Source: Microbacteriaceae bacterium (GTDB lineage: Bacteria; Actinomycetota; Actinomycetes; Actinomycetales; Microbacteriaceae). Taken from it: a DNA stretch of 20,383 nt. The stretch covers positions 1-20,383 of the forward strand of contig JALRLI010000008.1 of the NCBI GenBank assembly GCA_023254555.1, written 5' to 3'. A model generated the notes under the pieces. That model searched no databases, was not told the origin of the DNA, and worked only from the letters and a program-made list of their open reading frames with translations. Below, piece after piece: positions 1 to 7,839 of the stretch (positions are counted from its first letter, which is position 1; the number at the start of each line of letters is the position of its first letter). A program made the translations under genes and the position numbers.

Positions 1-1
1 T

Positions 2-712
2 ATTGGCGCGAGACATCCGCTGGCTCAGCTCCAAGAAGACATCTCGGACATTTTCGTGGCGATGGGGTGGGAGGTCGCCGAAGGTCCTGAGGTAGAGCAC
101 GAGTGGTTCAACTTTGACGCACTGAACTTCGATGAAGACCATCCAGCTCGCGCAATGCAAGACACGTTCTTCATTGAGCCGGCAGATCGCCACCTCGTTC
201 TTCGCACGCACACCTCTCCGGTGCAGGTGCGGGCTTTGCTTGAACGTGAGTTGCCCGTGTACGTTGTTGCGCCAGGTCGCGTCTACCGAACTGATGAATT
301 AGACGCCACGCACACGCCCGTATTTCACCAGATCGAGGGCATCGCAATCGATAGGGGTCTCACCATGGCCCACCTCAAGGGCACACTCGAACACTTCGCA
401 CGGCAAATGTTCGGAGTGGAGGCCAAGATTCGCCTGCGCCCCAATTTCTTTCCGTTCACCGAACCGAGCGCCGAAATGGATGTTTGGCAGCCAAACGCCA
501 AAGGGGGCGCACGCTGGGTTGAGTGGGGTGGTTGCGGCATGGTGAACCCAAACGTGCTTCGTGCTGCCGGCATCGATCCTGACGAGTACCAAGGATTCGC
601 ATTCGGTATGGGCATTGAACGAACGCTTCAGTTCAGAAATGACCTGAACGATATGCGAGACATGGTTGAGGGCGACGTACGCTTCAGCACTCAATTTGGA
701 GGTGTCATCTAA
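2..712 (+). CDS. pheS: Phenylalanyl-tRNA synthetase alpha subunit, 3' part (5' end outside window)
   Basis: Catalytic alpha subunit of the cytoplasmic heterotetrameric class II synthetase that charges tRNA-Phe. The frame is open from base 2, and 236 C-terminal residues are visible, beginning IGARHPLAQLQEDISDIF; the usual protein is about 340-350 residues, so the N-terminal coiled-coil arm and the start lie upstream. The ATG at 56 is internal (FVAMGWEVAEGPE is a conserved PheS block), not the start. Visible signatures are the FHQIEGIAID segment and the class II motif 3 region GFAFGMGIERTL, followed by the conserved tail DMRDMVEGDVRF. The TAA stop shares one base with the ATG of pheT (TAATG), so the two subunits are translationally coupled. 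Identity is essentially certain. Confidence 0.97.
   Translation: MGARHPLAQLQEDISDIFVAMGWEVAEGPEVEHEWFNFDALNFDEDHPARAMQDTFFIEPADRHLVLRTHTSPVQVRALLERELPVYVVAPGRVYRTDELDATHTPVFHQIEGIAIDRGLTMAHLKGTLEHFARQMFGVEAKIRLRPNFFPFTEPSAEMDVWQPNAKGGARWVEWGGCGMVNPNVLRAAGIDPDEYQGFAFGMGIERTLQFRNDLNDMRDMVEGDVRFSTQFGGVI
698..704 (+). promoter_or_regulatory. Shine-Dalgarno of pheT inside pheS
   Basis: GGAGGTG lies seven bases before the pheT ATG at 712, inside the last codons of pheS. It supports the ATG that overlaps the pheS stop codon as the true pheT start. Confidence 0.75.
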
Positions 713-3240
713 TGCGCGTGCCACTGAGCTGGCTGGGAGAGCTCGTTGAGCTCGATGCCGATGTCACCCCTGAACAGGTTCACGCCGATCTGGTCAGCGT
801 CGGCTTCGAAGAAGAAGACATTCACCGTTTCGATGTGAGCGGCCCACTCGTCGTGGGTCAGGTTTTAGAGTTCACCCCAGAGGAGCAGTCGAACGGTAAA
901 ACCATTAATTGGTGCCAGGTTCGCGTCGCTCCTGAAGGGCAGCAGGCTGCTGACGGAGGGGCGGATGTTCGCGGCATCGTCTGCGGTGCACACAACTTCG
1001 CGGTTGGTGACAAAGTTGTAGCGACACTTCCGGGAGCGGTGTTACCGGGCGGTTTCGAAATTGCCGCTCGTAAAACCTACGGTCACGTTTCTGACGGCAT
1101 GATGGCCTCCGCACGCGAGCTCGGCCTCGGAGAAGATCACGAGGGAATCATCGTGTTCGCGCGGCTTGGACTTGACCCCGAAATCGGCAGCGATGCGAAA
1201 GCAATATTGGGTCTTGACCAGTCTGCTGTCGAGATCAATGTGACGCCAGACCGCGGCTACGCGTTCTCGATTCGTGGAGTAGCGCGCGAGTATGCACTCG
1301 CAACCGGCAAGACTTTTCACGACCCAGGTCTGTCACTCACGCCGAAACCAGCACAGGGCTTCAGCTTCACACTGGCAGACGATGCTCCGATTCGCGGTCG
1401 CAAAGGGGCAAGCGTTTTCGTGACCCGAGTGGTTCGCGGCATCAACGCCAAAACTCATACACCCGCATGGATGGTCAACCGGCTGTCGCTCGCGGGAATC
1501 CGTTCAATCTCACTTCCGGTTGACATCACGAACTATGTGATGCTCGAAATGGGCAACCCGATCCACGGCTACGACCTCGACAAACTAGCCGGCGGTATCA
1601 CAGTGCGCCGCGCGAAAGCAGGCGAGAAACTCGTCACGCTCGATCAAACAGAGCGTGCGTTGCACCCAGAAGACCTTCTGATTACTGACGAATCAGGCCC
1701 AATCGGCCTCGCCGGTGTTATGGGTGGTGCGGCCACCGAGATGGATGATTCCACCGTAAACGTGCTCGTGGAGGCCGCAGTCTTTGATCCGGTTTCGATT
1801 GCGCGCACTGCGCGTCGACACAAGCTCCCGAGCGAAGCGTCGAAGCGATTCGAGCGCGGTGTTGACACGGCAATTTCTGCGGCAGCCGCACAACGTGTGG
1901 TCGATCTCTTGGTCGAACTTGCTGGTGGAACCGAAGATGAACTCGGTTCAACTTTCAACGAAGCGCCTCAACCCGAAACCTACGAACTTCCAAAGTCAGC
2001 CGCAGCGAGCCTGATCGGCGTTGACTTCACCGACGCTGAGATGCGGGGCGCGCTCGAGGCCATCGGTGCTGGAGTCATTGAATCTGGTGAAAACTGGATG
2101 GTGACACCGCCAACGTGGCGACCAGACCTCAGCTTCACGGCGGCGTTCATCGAAGAGATTGCCCGAATTGTCGGCTACGATCGAATCCCATCAATCGTTC
2201 CAGTGGCACCCCCAGGCCGCGGTTACACCCGCTCACAGCGACTGCGTCGACGTGCCGCGAATGCGCTCGCGGGTGCCGGATTGGTCGAGGTGCAGAACTA
2301 TCCGTTTGTGAAACAGGCAGATAATGACGTCTTTGGTGCAGCTGCAGCCGGTCAAGGGGTGCCGAGTGTTCGCGTGGCAAATCCACTCGATGGTGAAGTT
2401 CCAGTGCTGCGCCGCGCGCTCCTGCCAGGTCTTATCGCAGCAGCGCAGCGAAACCACTCGCGCGGTTTCACCAACCTGTCACTCTTTGAAGTTGGGTGTG
2501 TGTTCGAGCCGCACTCAGGGCTCGGAACAGACTTCATGCCGCCGCTTGCGGCCCGTCCGGCAGAAGACGTACTTGTTCAGCTGAATGCGTCGCTGCCTCA
2601 CCAACCCCGCCGAGCGGCGCTGCTGCTCACTGGAGACGCAGTCTTGAAGCAGCCGGGAGAGGGTGCTCGTCAGTTCGATTGGGCTGATGCCCTCGACGCA
2701 GTGCGTGCGCTCGCAGAATCGGTGGCTGCCGATTTTGAGGTGAAGCAGGGTTCACATCAAGCGTTCCATCCGGGCCGCACAGCAGAGATTTTCGTCACCA
2801 GTGAGGGAACGCAAAGAAGTATCGGGTTTGCGGGAGAGTTGCTGCCTGAACTCGTTGCCGAAGCGCACCTGCCGGGCAAAGTTTCGGTCGCCGAACTCGA
2901 CCTGGATGCGTTGATAGAGGCTGGTAGACGCGAAACGAAATACCGCGATATCTCTACCTTCCCGGCCGCAACCCAAGATCTCTCCCTGGTGCTCTCCAGT
3001 GACGTGCCGGCGGGTGACGTGCTTGAGCTGCTCAGAGTGAGCTGTGGCGAGTTACTCGAGCACGTTGAGCTGGTAGATGATTACAGTGGTTCTGGAGTTG
3101 AGGAAGGCTACCGATCGCTCACGTTCGCTCTGCGATTTAGAGCTCACGATCGCACGCTGACCGCTGCTGAGGCCAGCGAGGCCAAAATGCTCGGCGTCGA
3201 AGCGGCAGCTCAGACGTTCAGCGCGCAAATCCGAGACTAG
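712..3240 (+). CDS. pheT: Phenylalanyl-tRNA synthetase beta subunit
   Basis: Beta subunit of PheRS, partner of the upstream pheS product. At 842 residues it is full length for the bacterial family. Visible order: N-terminal part with the OB-fold tRNA-binding domain (about residues 40-160, including VCGAHNFAVGDKVVATLPGA), the B3/B4 editing region (about 215-395, with ITNYVMLEMGNPIHGYDLDK and SEASKRFERGVD), a B5 domain (about 420-490), a class II-like catalytic core without active-site function (about 495-700), and a C-terminal FDX-ACB anticodon-binding domain (about 745-842). The ATG start has a good Shine-Dalgarno at 698-704 and overlaps the pheS stop. The TAG stop at 3238-3240 also forms the first half of a likely argC promoter -10 element. 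No frameshift or truncation was seen. Confidence 0.97.
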   Translation: MRVPLSWLGELVELDADVTPEQVHADLVSVGFEEEDIHRFDVSGPLVVGQVLEFTPEEQSNGKTINWCQVRVAPEGQQAADGGADVRGIVCGAHNFAVGDKVVATLPGAVLPGGFEIAARKTYGHVSDGMMASARELGLGEDHEGIIVFARLGLDPEIGSDAKAILGLDQSAVEINVTPDRGYAFSIRGVAREYALATGKTFHDPGLSLTPKPAQGFSFTLADDAPIRGRKGASVFVTRVVRGINAKTHTPAWMVNRLSLAGIRSISLPVDITNYVMLEMGNPIHGYDLDKLAGGITVRRAKAGEKLVTLDQTERALHPEDLLITDESGPIGLAGVMGGAATEMDDSTVNVLVEAAVFDPVSIARTARRHKLPSEASKRFERGVDTAISAAAAQRVVDLLVELAGGTEDELGSTFNEAPQPETYELPKSAAASLIGVDFTDAEMRGALEAIGAGVIESGENWMVTPPTWRPDLSFTAAFIEEIARIVGYDRIPSIVPVAPPGRGYTRSQRLRRRAANALAGAGLVEVQNYPFVKQADNDVFGAAAAGQGVPSVRVANPLDGEVPVLRRALLPGLIAAAQRNHSRGFTNLSLFEVGCVFEPHSGLGTDFMPPLAARPAEDVLVQLNASLPHQPRRAALLLTGDAVLKQPGEGARQFDWADALDAVRALAESVAADFEVKQGSHQAFHPGRTAEIFVTSEGTQRSIGFAGELLPELVAEAHLPGKVSVAELDLDALIEAGRRETKYRDISTFPAATQDLSLVLSSDVPAGDVLELLRVSCGELLEHVELVDDYSGSGVEEGYRSLTFALRFRAHDRTLTAAEASEAKMLGVEAAAQTFSAQIRD

Positions 3241-3243
3241 GCT
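3238..3243 (+). promoter_or_regulatory. Candidate -10 element of argC overlapping the pheT stop codon
   Basis: TAGGCT fits the actinobacterial -10 pattern TANNNT and ends seven bases before the argC ATG at 3251, placing a start of transcription at or next to the A of ATG. Its first three bases are the pheT TAG stop. No convincing -35 or Shine-Dalgarno is seen. It suggests argC can be expressed independently of pheST as a leaderless message. Confidence 0.5.
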
Positions 3244-3250
3244 TAACGCT

Positions 3251-4312
3251 ATGACTTTTTCAGTAGCGGTTGCCGGTGCCAGCGGGTATGCGGGTGGCGA
3301 GCTGTTGCGCATCCTTGCCGATCACCCAGAGTTTGTTGTGAAGACCGTCACCGCGCACTCAAACGCGGGTCAGCTCTTGGGTGATGTGCAGCCACACTTG
3401 CGATCACTGGCTCAGCTCACGCTCTCGGAGACCACAACAGAGAACCTGCGCGGTCACGACGTGGTTTTCGTCGCCTTGCCGCACGGAACGTCGGGCGCAC
3501 TCACTGCAGGCTTTGACGAGACAACGCTCGTGGTTGATTGCGGGGCGGATCACCGACTCGTCAGCGAGTCCGACTGGAACGACTACTACGGTGGCGAGTT
3601 TTTCGAACCGTGGGCGTATGGAATTCCAGAGCTGCCGCGGGCTGCCTCTGAATCGACGGTTGTGAAGCAGCGTTCGCAGCTCACTGGCGCTCGGCGTATC
3701 GCAGCACCAGGATGTAACGCGAGCGCAGTTGCACTCGCGTTGGCGCCAGCCGTGTCAGCCGGGCTTGTAGAGAGCGAAGATCTTGTTTCTGTGTTGGCTG
3801 TCGGAACCTCAGGAGCGGGTAAAGCTCCGAAGGTCAACTTGCTCGCATCAGAAGTGATGGGCAGCGCGAATCCTTACGCGGTGGGTGGTACGCATCGTCA
3901 TATCCCAGAGATTTTGCAGTCGCTTCGCACTGCCGGAGCTGATAAGAGAGCATCGCTTTCATTCACTCCTGTACTCGTGCCAATGAGCCGCGGCATTCTG
4001 GCAACGTCGACTGCGACACTCAAATCGGGCGTCACTGAGCAGCAGGTTCGCTCGGCCTATCAGCAGGCCTATGGCGATGAAACGTTTGTGCAGGTGCTGC
4101 CAGCAGGCCAGACGGCCAGAACGGCTGATGCTCTGGGTGCGAACACGTGCTTGATAAGTCTCGCTATTGATGCGAAGGCAAATCGTCTCGTCGTGATTTC
4201 CGCGATCGATAACCTCGTCAAAGGCACTGCGGGCGCCGCCGTGCAGTGCGCAAACATTGCGCTGGGCATCCCAGAAAACGCGGGGCTTACGGTGAACGGG
4301 GTGGCTCCGTGA
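3251..4312 (+). CDS. argC: N-acetyl-gamma-glutamyl-phosphate reductase
   Basis: Catalyses the NADPH-dependent reduction of N-acetylglutamyl phosphate to N-acetylglutamate semialdehyde, third step of arginine synthesis, in the cytoplasm. The 353-residue length is normal. The N-terminal dinucleotide-binding fold has the GASGYAGGEL motif (residues 9-18); the catalytic cysteine is C155 in APGCNAS, and the conserved histidine is H217 in THRHIPEI. The C-terminal DNLVKGTAGAAVQ block is also typical. It begins ten bases after pheT and its TGA overlaps the GTG of argJ (GTGA), so it is coupled to argJ. A probable leaderless promoter sits directly upstream. No anomaly in the coding region. Confidence 0.97.
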   Translation: MTFSVAVAGASGYAGGELLRILADHPEFVVKTVTAHSNAGQLLGDVQPHLRSLAQLTLSETTTENLRGHDVVFVALPHGTSGALTAGFDETTLVVDCGADHRLVSESDWNDYYGGEFFEPWAYGIPELPRAASESTVVKQRSQLTGARRIAAPGCNASAVALALAPAVSAGLVESEDLVSVLAVGTSGAGKAPKVNLLASEVMGSANPYAVGGTHRHIPEILQSLRTAGADKRASLSFTPVLVPMSRGILATSTATLKSGVTEQQVRSAYQQAYGDETFVQVLPAGQTARTADALGANTCLISLAIDAKANRLVVISAIDNLVKGTAGAAVQCANIALGIPENAGLTVNGVAP

Positions 4313-5478
4313 GTGTGACTCTTCCGCAAGGCTTTCGCGCGGCAGGTATCGCAGTTGGCCTGAAATCGACCGGCAAACCAGATTTGGCTCTGGTGCAGAA
4401 TCTTGGCCCAAGTAAGGCTGCCGCCTGTGTCTTCACCGGCAATCGGGCTCAGGCCAATCCGGTGTTGTTCAGTAAAAAGGTCATCGCCAACGGCGAGGTT
4501 GAGGCAATCATCCTGAACTCAGGTGGCGCAAACTGCTTTACCGGTGAATTCGGCTACGAAACGACGAGCCTCACCGCATCCGCGGTTGCGTCTGCGCTCT
4601 CCGACTCCGGCCAGCAAGTTTCAGCAGACGATGTGCTGGTCTGCTCGACTGGCCTGATCGGCTTTGGCGGCCAAGATTTTCGCGACCGCATTGTGCAGGG
4701 CGTGCCAACTCTGGTCGCGGAGCTCTCTGAAGACGACGACACCGCTGCAGATGCAATCCTCACCACCGACTCGGTTCGCAAAACTGCTCAGTACAGTCAC
4801 GACGGCTGGTCGATTGGCGCCATTGCGAAGGGTGCAGGGATGCTCGCACCCGGGCTCGCGACCATGCTCGTGGTGATCACAACCGATGCGCACCTTGAGT
4901 CAGCTGAGCTCGATACGGCTCTGCGTGCGGCAACTGCGAAAACCTTCGATCGACTTGATTCGGACGGCTGCATGTCGACCAACGACACCGTTGCACTGCT
5001 CTCGAGCGGAGCGTCGAAGGTTGTGCCAGACATCGTGACGTTTACTGCGGCATTGACCGCTGTCTGCGATGATCTCGCCGGTCAGCTGCAAGCTGATGCT
5101 GAGGGGGCGTCGCACAGTATCGACATCGAAGTGGTGAACGCCAACTCCGAATCTGATGCCGTTCAGGTTGCACGATCGGTGGCGAGAAACAACCTCTTCA
5201 AAACAGCAATTTTCGGAAATGACCCGAACTGGGGCCGTGTGCTCGCGGCGATTGGAACGACTGACGCAACGTTCGATCCATATAACGTAGACGTCACTAT
5301 CAACGGGGTGAGGGTCTGCCACAGAGGTGGCCCCGACGCTGATCCCGCTTCTATCGACCTCAGTCCGAAAGATGTGCACGTGCTCATCAACTTGTTCGCA
5401 GGGGAGAGCGCTGCGACTGTGCGCACGAATGACCTCACGACAGCGTACGTGCACGAAAACAGCGCTTACTCCAGCTAG
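4309..5478 (+). CDS. argJ: Bifunctional ornithine acetyltransferase / N-acetylglutamate synthase
   Basis: Transfers the acetyl group from N-acetylornithine to glutamate, recycling acetyl in the cyclic arginine pathway; many family members also use acetyl-CoA. I place the start at GTG 4309 (MSVTLPQGFRAAGIAVGL, 389 residues), matching the family's usual N terminus and overlapping the argC stop by four bases; the frame stays open upstream to an ATG at 4246, but that lies deep inside argC. The autoproteolysis site is present: KGAGMLAPGLATMLVV, with T185 as the predicted nucleophile at the head of the beta chain. The C-terminal ENSAYSS is typical of actinobacterial ArgJ. Whether it is mono- or bifunctional cannot be told from sequence. 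Confidence 0.95.
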   Translation: MSVTLPQGFRAAGIAVGLKSTGKPDLALVQNLGPSKAAACVFTGNRAQANPVLFSKKVIANGEVEAIILNSGGANCFTGEFGYETTSLTASAVASALSDSGQQVSADDVLVCSTGLIGFGGQDFRDRIVQGVPTLVAELSEDDDTAADAILTTDSVRKTAQYSHDGWSIGAIAKGAGMLAPGLATMLVVITTDAHLESAELDTALRAATAKTFDRLDSDGCMSTNDTVALLSSGASKVVPDIVTFTAALTAVCDDLAGQLQADAEGASHSIDIEVVNANSESDAVQVARSVARNNLFKTAIFGNDPNWGRVLAAIGTTDATFDPYNVDVTINGVRVCHRGGPDADPASIDLSPKDVHVLINLFAGESAATVRTNDLTTAYVHENSAYSS

Positions 5479-5499
5479 CAGGCAGAACTCCGCATCACT

Positions 5500-6402
5500 A
5501 TGAAACAGACGACACCAATTCTGAAGCACGAAGAAGCCGCTGCGAAAGCCGCGGTACTCATCGAATCTCTGCCGTGGCTGAAGAAGTTTCATGATGAGAT
5601 CATTGTGATCAAATTCGGGGGCAATGCGATGATCGACGAGGAGCTGTATCGGGCCTTTGCCGAAGACGTTGTGTATCTGCGGTACGCGGGACTCAAACCG
5701 GTTGTGGTTCATGGTGGCGGCCCACAAATCAATGAGATGCTTGCGAGGCTCGATATCAAGAGTGTGTTCAAGGGTGGCTACCGAGTAACGACTGCCGAGA
5801 CGATGGAAGTTGTGCGAATGGTGCTCAGCGGCAAAATAAACCCGGAACTCGTAGACGCCATCAACCAGCATGGTCCTCTCGCATCAGGCACAACCGGAGA
5901 GGATGCGGGTCTCTTCGTGGGCGCACGTCGCCCTCCCATGGAAATCGAGGGTGAACACGTTGACCTTGGGCTTGTTGGTGATATCGTCGACGTCAATCCC
6001 GAGCAGGTTCTCGCGCTGATCGAGTCAGGGCTGATTCCAGTCGTTTCTTCACTTGCGCCAGACCGAGACAACCCAGGAACTTCGCTCAACGTGAACGCTG
6101 ATGCCGCTGCAGCAGCGCTCGCAGTAGCGCTCAAAGCCGAAAAACTGCTGGTGCTCACTGACGTCGCAGGACTGTACAGCGATTGGCCAAATCAGGATTC
6201 ACTTGTGTCGACGATTAGTACCGACGAACTGCGCGAAATGATGCCTGACCTCGAATCCGGCATGATTCCGAAAATGCAGGCGTGTTTGGATGCCGTTGAA
6301 GGCGGAGTCAACAAAGCCGCAATCATTGACGGCCGTATCCCGCATTCGATTCTGCTCGAGATTTTCACCTCACGCGGAATCGGAACCGAAGTTACGCTTT
6401 AG
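5500..6402 (+). CDS. argB: N-acetylglutamate kinase
   Basis: Phosphorylates N-acetylglutamate with ATP, second step of arginine synthesis. At 300 residues, the amino-acid kinase fold shows K38 in IKFGGNAM, the glycine loop VVHGGGPQ (about 69-76), NVNADAAA with D201, and K258 in GMIPKMQA. An N-terminal helix (about residues 10-30) precedes the kinase fold; in this family such a helix belongs to hexameric, arginine-feedback-inhibited enzymes, so feedback control is likely (inference). It follows argJ by 21 bases; only a weak purine-rich AGGCAG precedes the ATG. It is the last arg gene here: argD does not follow, and its final 11 bases overlap the convergent membrane-protein gene. Confidence 0.96.
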   Translation: MKQTTPILKHEEAAAKAAVLIESLPWLKKFHDEIIVIKFGGNAMIDEELYRAFAEDVVYLRYAGLKPVVVHGGGPQINEMLARLDIKSVFKGGYRVTTAETMEVVRMVLSGKINPELVDAINQHGPLASGTTGEDAGLFVGARRPPMEIEGEHVDLGLVGDIVDVNPEQVLALIESGLIPVVSSLAPDRDNPGTSLNVNADAAAAALAVALKAEKLLVLTDVAGLYSDWPNQDSLVSTISTDELREMMPDLESGMIPKMQACLDAVEGGVNKAAIIDGRIPHSILLEIFTSRGIGTEVTL

Positions 6403-7720
6403 TTTTCGCCTTCTTGCTTGGCTTTGGCTTCTCGCTCTTGTCTGCGACCGCAGTCTTCGAGGCAGCCCCAGTCTTCGAGGCAGCCGCAGTCTGCGAGCCG
6501 ACTTCCGGTCGGCGCACAAGCTGAACGACGAGCACCAGAACCAGAGCGATAATCGCAGCCCAGACTGCTCCGCTGACGCTGAACGGACGAAGCATGAAGA
6601 GCACCAGAGCCGTTACGCCAAGTATCGCGCCGATAATCCACGCGTGCGCGCGCTCGACAAATTCACCGAATTTTCCGGTGGTAAGCCCCTTGTCCTCTGC
6701 GATCGAGCGGACGCTGCCGGCGGTGTCCGTCACGGCCGAGCGAATGACCTCAGCACCACGGAAAGGCCCAACCAGGTACGCGGTGATAGCCACCAGCAAG
6801 CCGATAACGAGTGTTGCAATCATCAGCTGCTGAAGGCGCTCGGTGAGTGCAGTGAAGATAACGTTTGCCGCGGGCCCCGGCAAAATATCGGGCGACACCG
6901 AAGCAAGAAACGCATAGCGACCCACCGAGATGCCACTCAGGGCAAGTCCGGTTCCGATGACCACCGCGATACCAGCCCAGACGGTTGCGCGGGCGCGCTG
7001 GCGGGCGAGGAGCACTCCCGCGATGAGCATGACGAGCACGATGATCGGCAGCCAGTACCCCGCGGCATCGAGAGCGCCGAGCGCGATTCGGGCTTGAACC
7101 AATCCATCGACTTTGCCGATTTCAACGACGGCGTTTACCTTCGGGATCCGATCAGCCAGGCCAATTCCCTGCGAGACCAGTTGCTCTTTAACCGCATCTA
7201 CAATTGGGCCGATTTGAATCCCAATAACGCCTTTGTCATCAGCAACGATGGCGCCGCTGTTGTCACCGCGCAGGAGTGCCATAATCTGCTGGTGCGAGAT
7301 GGTGAGAACTTTCTCAGTCACGTTGTCGAAGGCATCTGACTTGATGACCTTCTCAGTCACATCGGTAATCATCGATTTCGCGCCATTGACGAGCGGCTTT
7401 TCGAGCAAGCTCAGCGCTGCAGATGCTTTGTCGCCGAGGGGAAGCGCCTCGTCAAGGCCGTTGAACAGGTCACTCGCAAGTGCGTCAATGTCAATTGACT
7501 TGATGATGATCGAGCTAACCTCTTCGCTGATGTAACTCTCTACTGCGGGGTTATCAATCGCAGTGGTAGTCATCTCAACGAAGTTCGAAGTGTCTGTAAT
7601 CTGCGCCTTCAGCCATGATGAGATCACCGCATTCGGTGTCATAACGCCAACTAAGAAGATAAGAATGAATGACAGGGTGGCGCGGAGCCATCCTGGCATG
7701 AATGAAGTGGTCTTGCCCAT
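6392..7720 (-). CDS. Six-helix membrane protein of an uncharacterised actinobacterial family
   Basis: 442 residues with no assigned function. One helix (about 12-32) is followed by a roughly 190-residue predicted extracytoplasmic region rich in amphipathic helices (DNPAVESYISEEVSS, SMITDVTEKVIKSD), then five helices at about 222-240, 248-266, 298-317, 359-378 and 384-403, and a Lys/Ala-rich cytoplasmic tail ending PKPSKKAKTKA. The N-terminal pattern of helix, ITDTSNFVEM-like turn and DNPAV resembles a family of large actinobacterial integral membrane proteins of unknown role; this is recognition from memory. The ATG has no Shine-Dalgarno, but a TGTAAGAAT extended -10-like element ends six bases before it. 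The tail is encoded partly by an 18-base tandem repeat. Its stop overlaps the end of argB. Confidence 0.85.
   Translation of the reverse strand: MGKTTSFMPGWLRATLSFILIFLVGVMTPNAVISSWLKAQITDTSNFVEMTTTAIDNPAVESYISEEVSSIIIKSIDIDALASDLFNGLDEALPLGDKASAALSLLEKPLVNGAKSMITDVTEKVIKSDAFDNVTEKVLTISHQQIMALLRGDNSGAIVADDKGVIGIQIGPIVDAVKEQLVSQGIGLADRIPKVNAVVEIGKVDGLVQARIALGALDAAGYWLPIIVLVMLIAGVLLARQRARATVWAGIAVVIGTGLALSGISVGRYAFLASVSPDILPGPAANVIFTALTERLQQLMIATLVIGLLVAITAYLVGPFRGAEVIRSAVTDTAGSVRSIAEDKGLTTGKFGEFVERAHAWIIGAILGVTALVLFMLRPFSVSGAVWAAIIALVLVLVVQLVRRPEVGSQTAAASKTGAASKTAVADKSEKPKPSKKAKTKA
6451..6497. repeat. 18-base tandem repeat in the membrane-protein tail
   Basis: CAGTCTTCGAGGCAGCCC at 6451-6468 is followed by a copy differing in the last base at 6469-6486 and a partial third copy (CAGTCTGCGAG) at 6487-6497. 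On the minus strand it encodes six-residue repeats of the type ASKTGA/ASKTAV/ADKSEK. The array keeps frame, so copy-number change would alter only tail length. Confidence 0.85.
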
Positions 7721-7726
7721 TGGACC

Positions 7727-7735
7727 ATTCTTACA
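7727..7735 (-). promoter_or_regulatory. Candidate extended -10 of the membrane-protein gene
   Basis: On the minus strand TGTAAGAAT precedes the ATG at 7720, with the AAGAAT hexamer (7732-7727) ending six bases before the start. The TGN extension partly compensates for the missing first T. The predicted transcript begins at the start codon (leaderless). No clear -35. Confidence 0.4.
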
Positions 7736-7744
7736 GAGTTAGAG

Positions 7745-7822
7745 GCGAATCTCTCCTAAACATAGGTTGTTTCTATAACTTCTGCCCAATAGCGAATGAA
7801 GCTAGGGAGACTGGAGATTCGC
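7745..7822. promoter_or_regulatory. Divergent intergenic region with inverted GCGAATCTC/GAGATTCGC sites
   Basis: The 119-base spacer between the membrane-protein gene and the prepilin peptidase gene holds GCGAATCTC at 7745-7753, its exact reverse complement GAGATTCGC at 7814-7822, and a partial copy AGCGAAT at 7791-7797. The 60-base separation favours paired operator half-sites or looping rather than a terminator hairpin. No matching regulator gene is seen nearby. The function is not known. Confidence 0.35.
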
Positions 7823-7827
7823 TCGAT

Positions 7828-7833
7828 TAGGTT
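7828..7833 (+). promoter_or_regulatory. Candidate -10 of the prepilin peptidase gene (leaderless)
   Basis: TAGGTT fits TANNNT and ends six bases before the ATG at 7840, so transcription is predicted to start at the ATG. No Shine-Dalgarno precedes this ATG. The element overlaps the end of the inverted-repeat region but lacks a recognisable -35. Confidence 0.45.
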
Positions 7834-7839
7834 GACTGG

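Noticed and set aside
4246..4308. N-terminal extension of ArgJ to the ATG at 4246
   Set aside because: The added MRKHCAGHPRKRG-type residues fall inside argC and are foreign to ArgJ; GTG 4309 gives the family N terminus and a GTGA coupling.
4900..5871. A 323-codon minus-strand frame across argJ and argB
   Set aside because: It crosses two well-recognised enzymes on the other strand and shows no family motif; Cys/His/Arg-rich composition is typical of an antisense shadow.
6290..7339. A 349-codon open frame on the plus strand antisense to the membrane-protein gene
   Set aside because: Its product is rich in R, D, S, H, N and Q with no domain or hydrophobic pattern, while the minus strand encodes a clean six-helix protein. 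It is a shadow frame.
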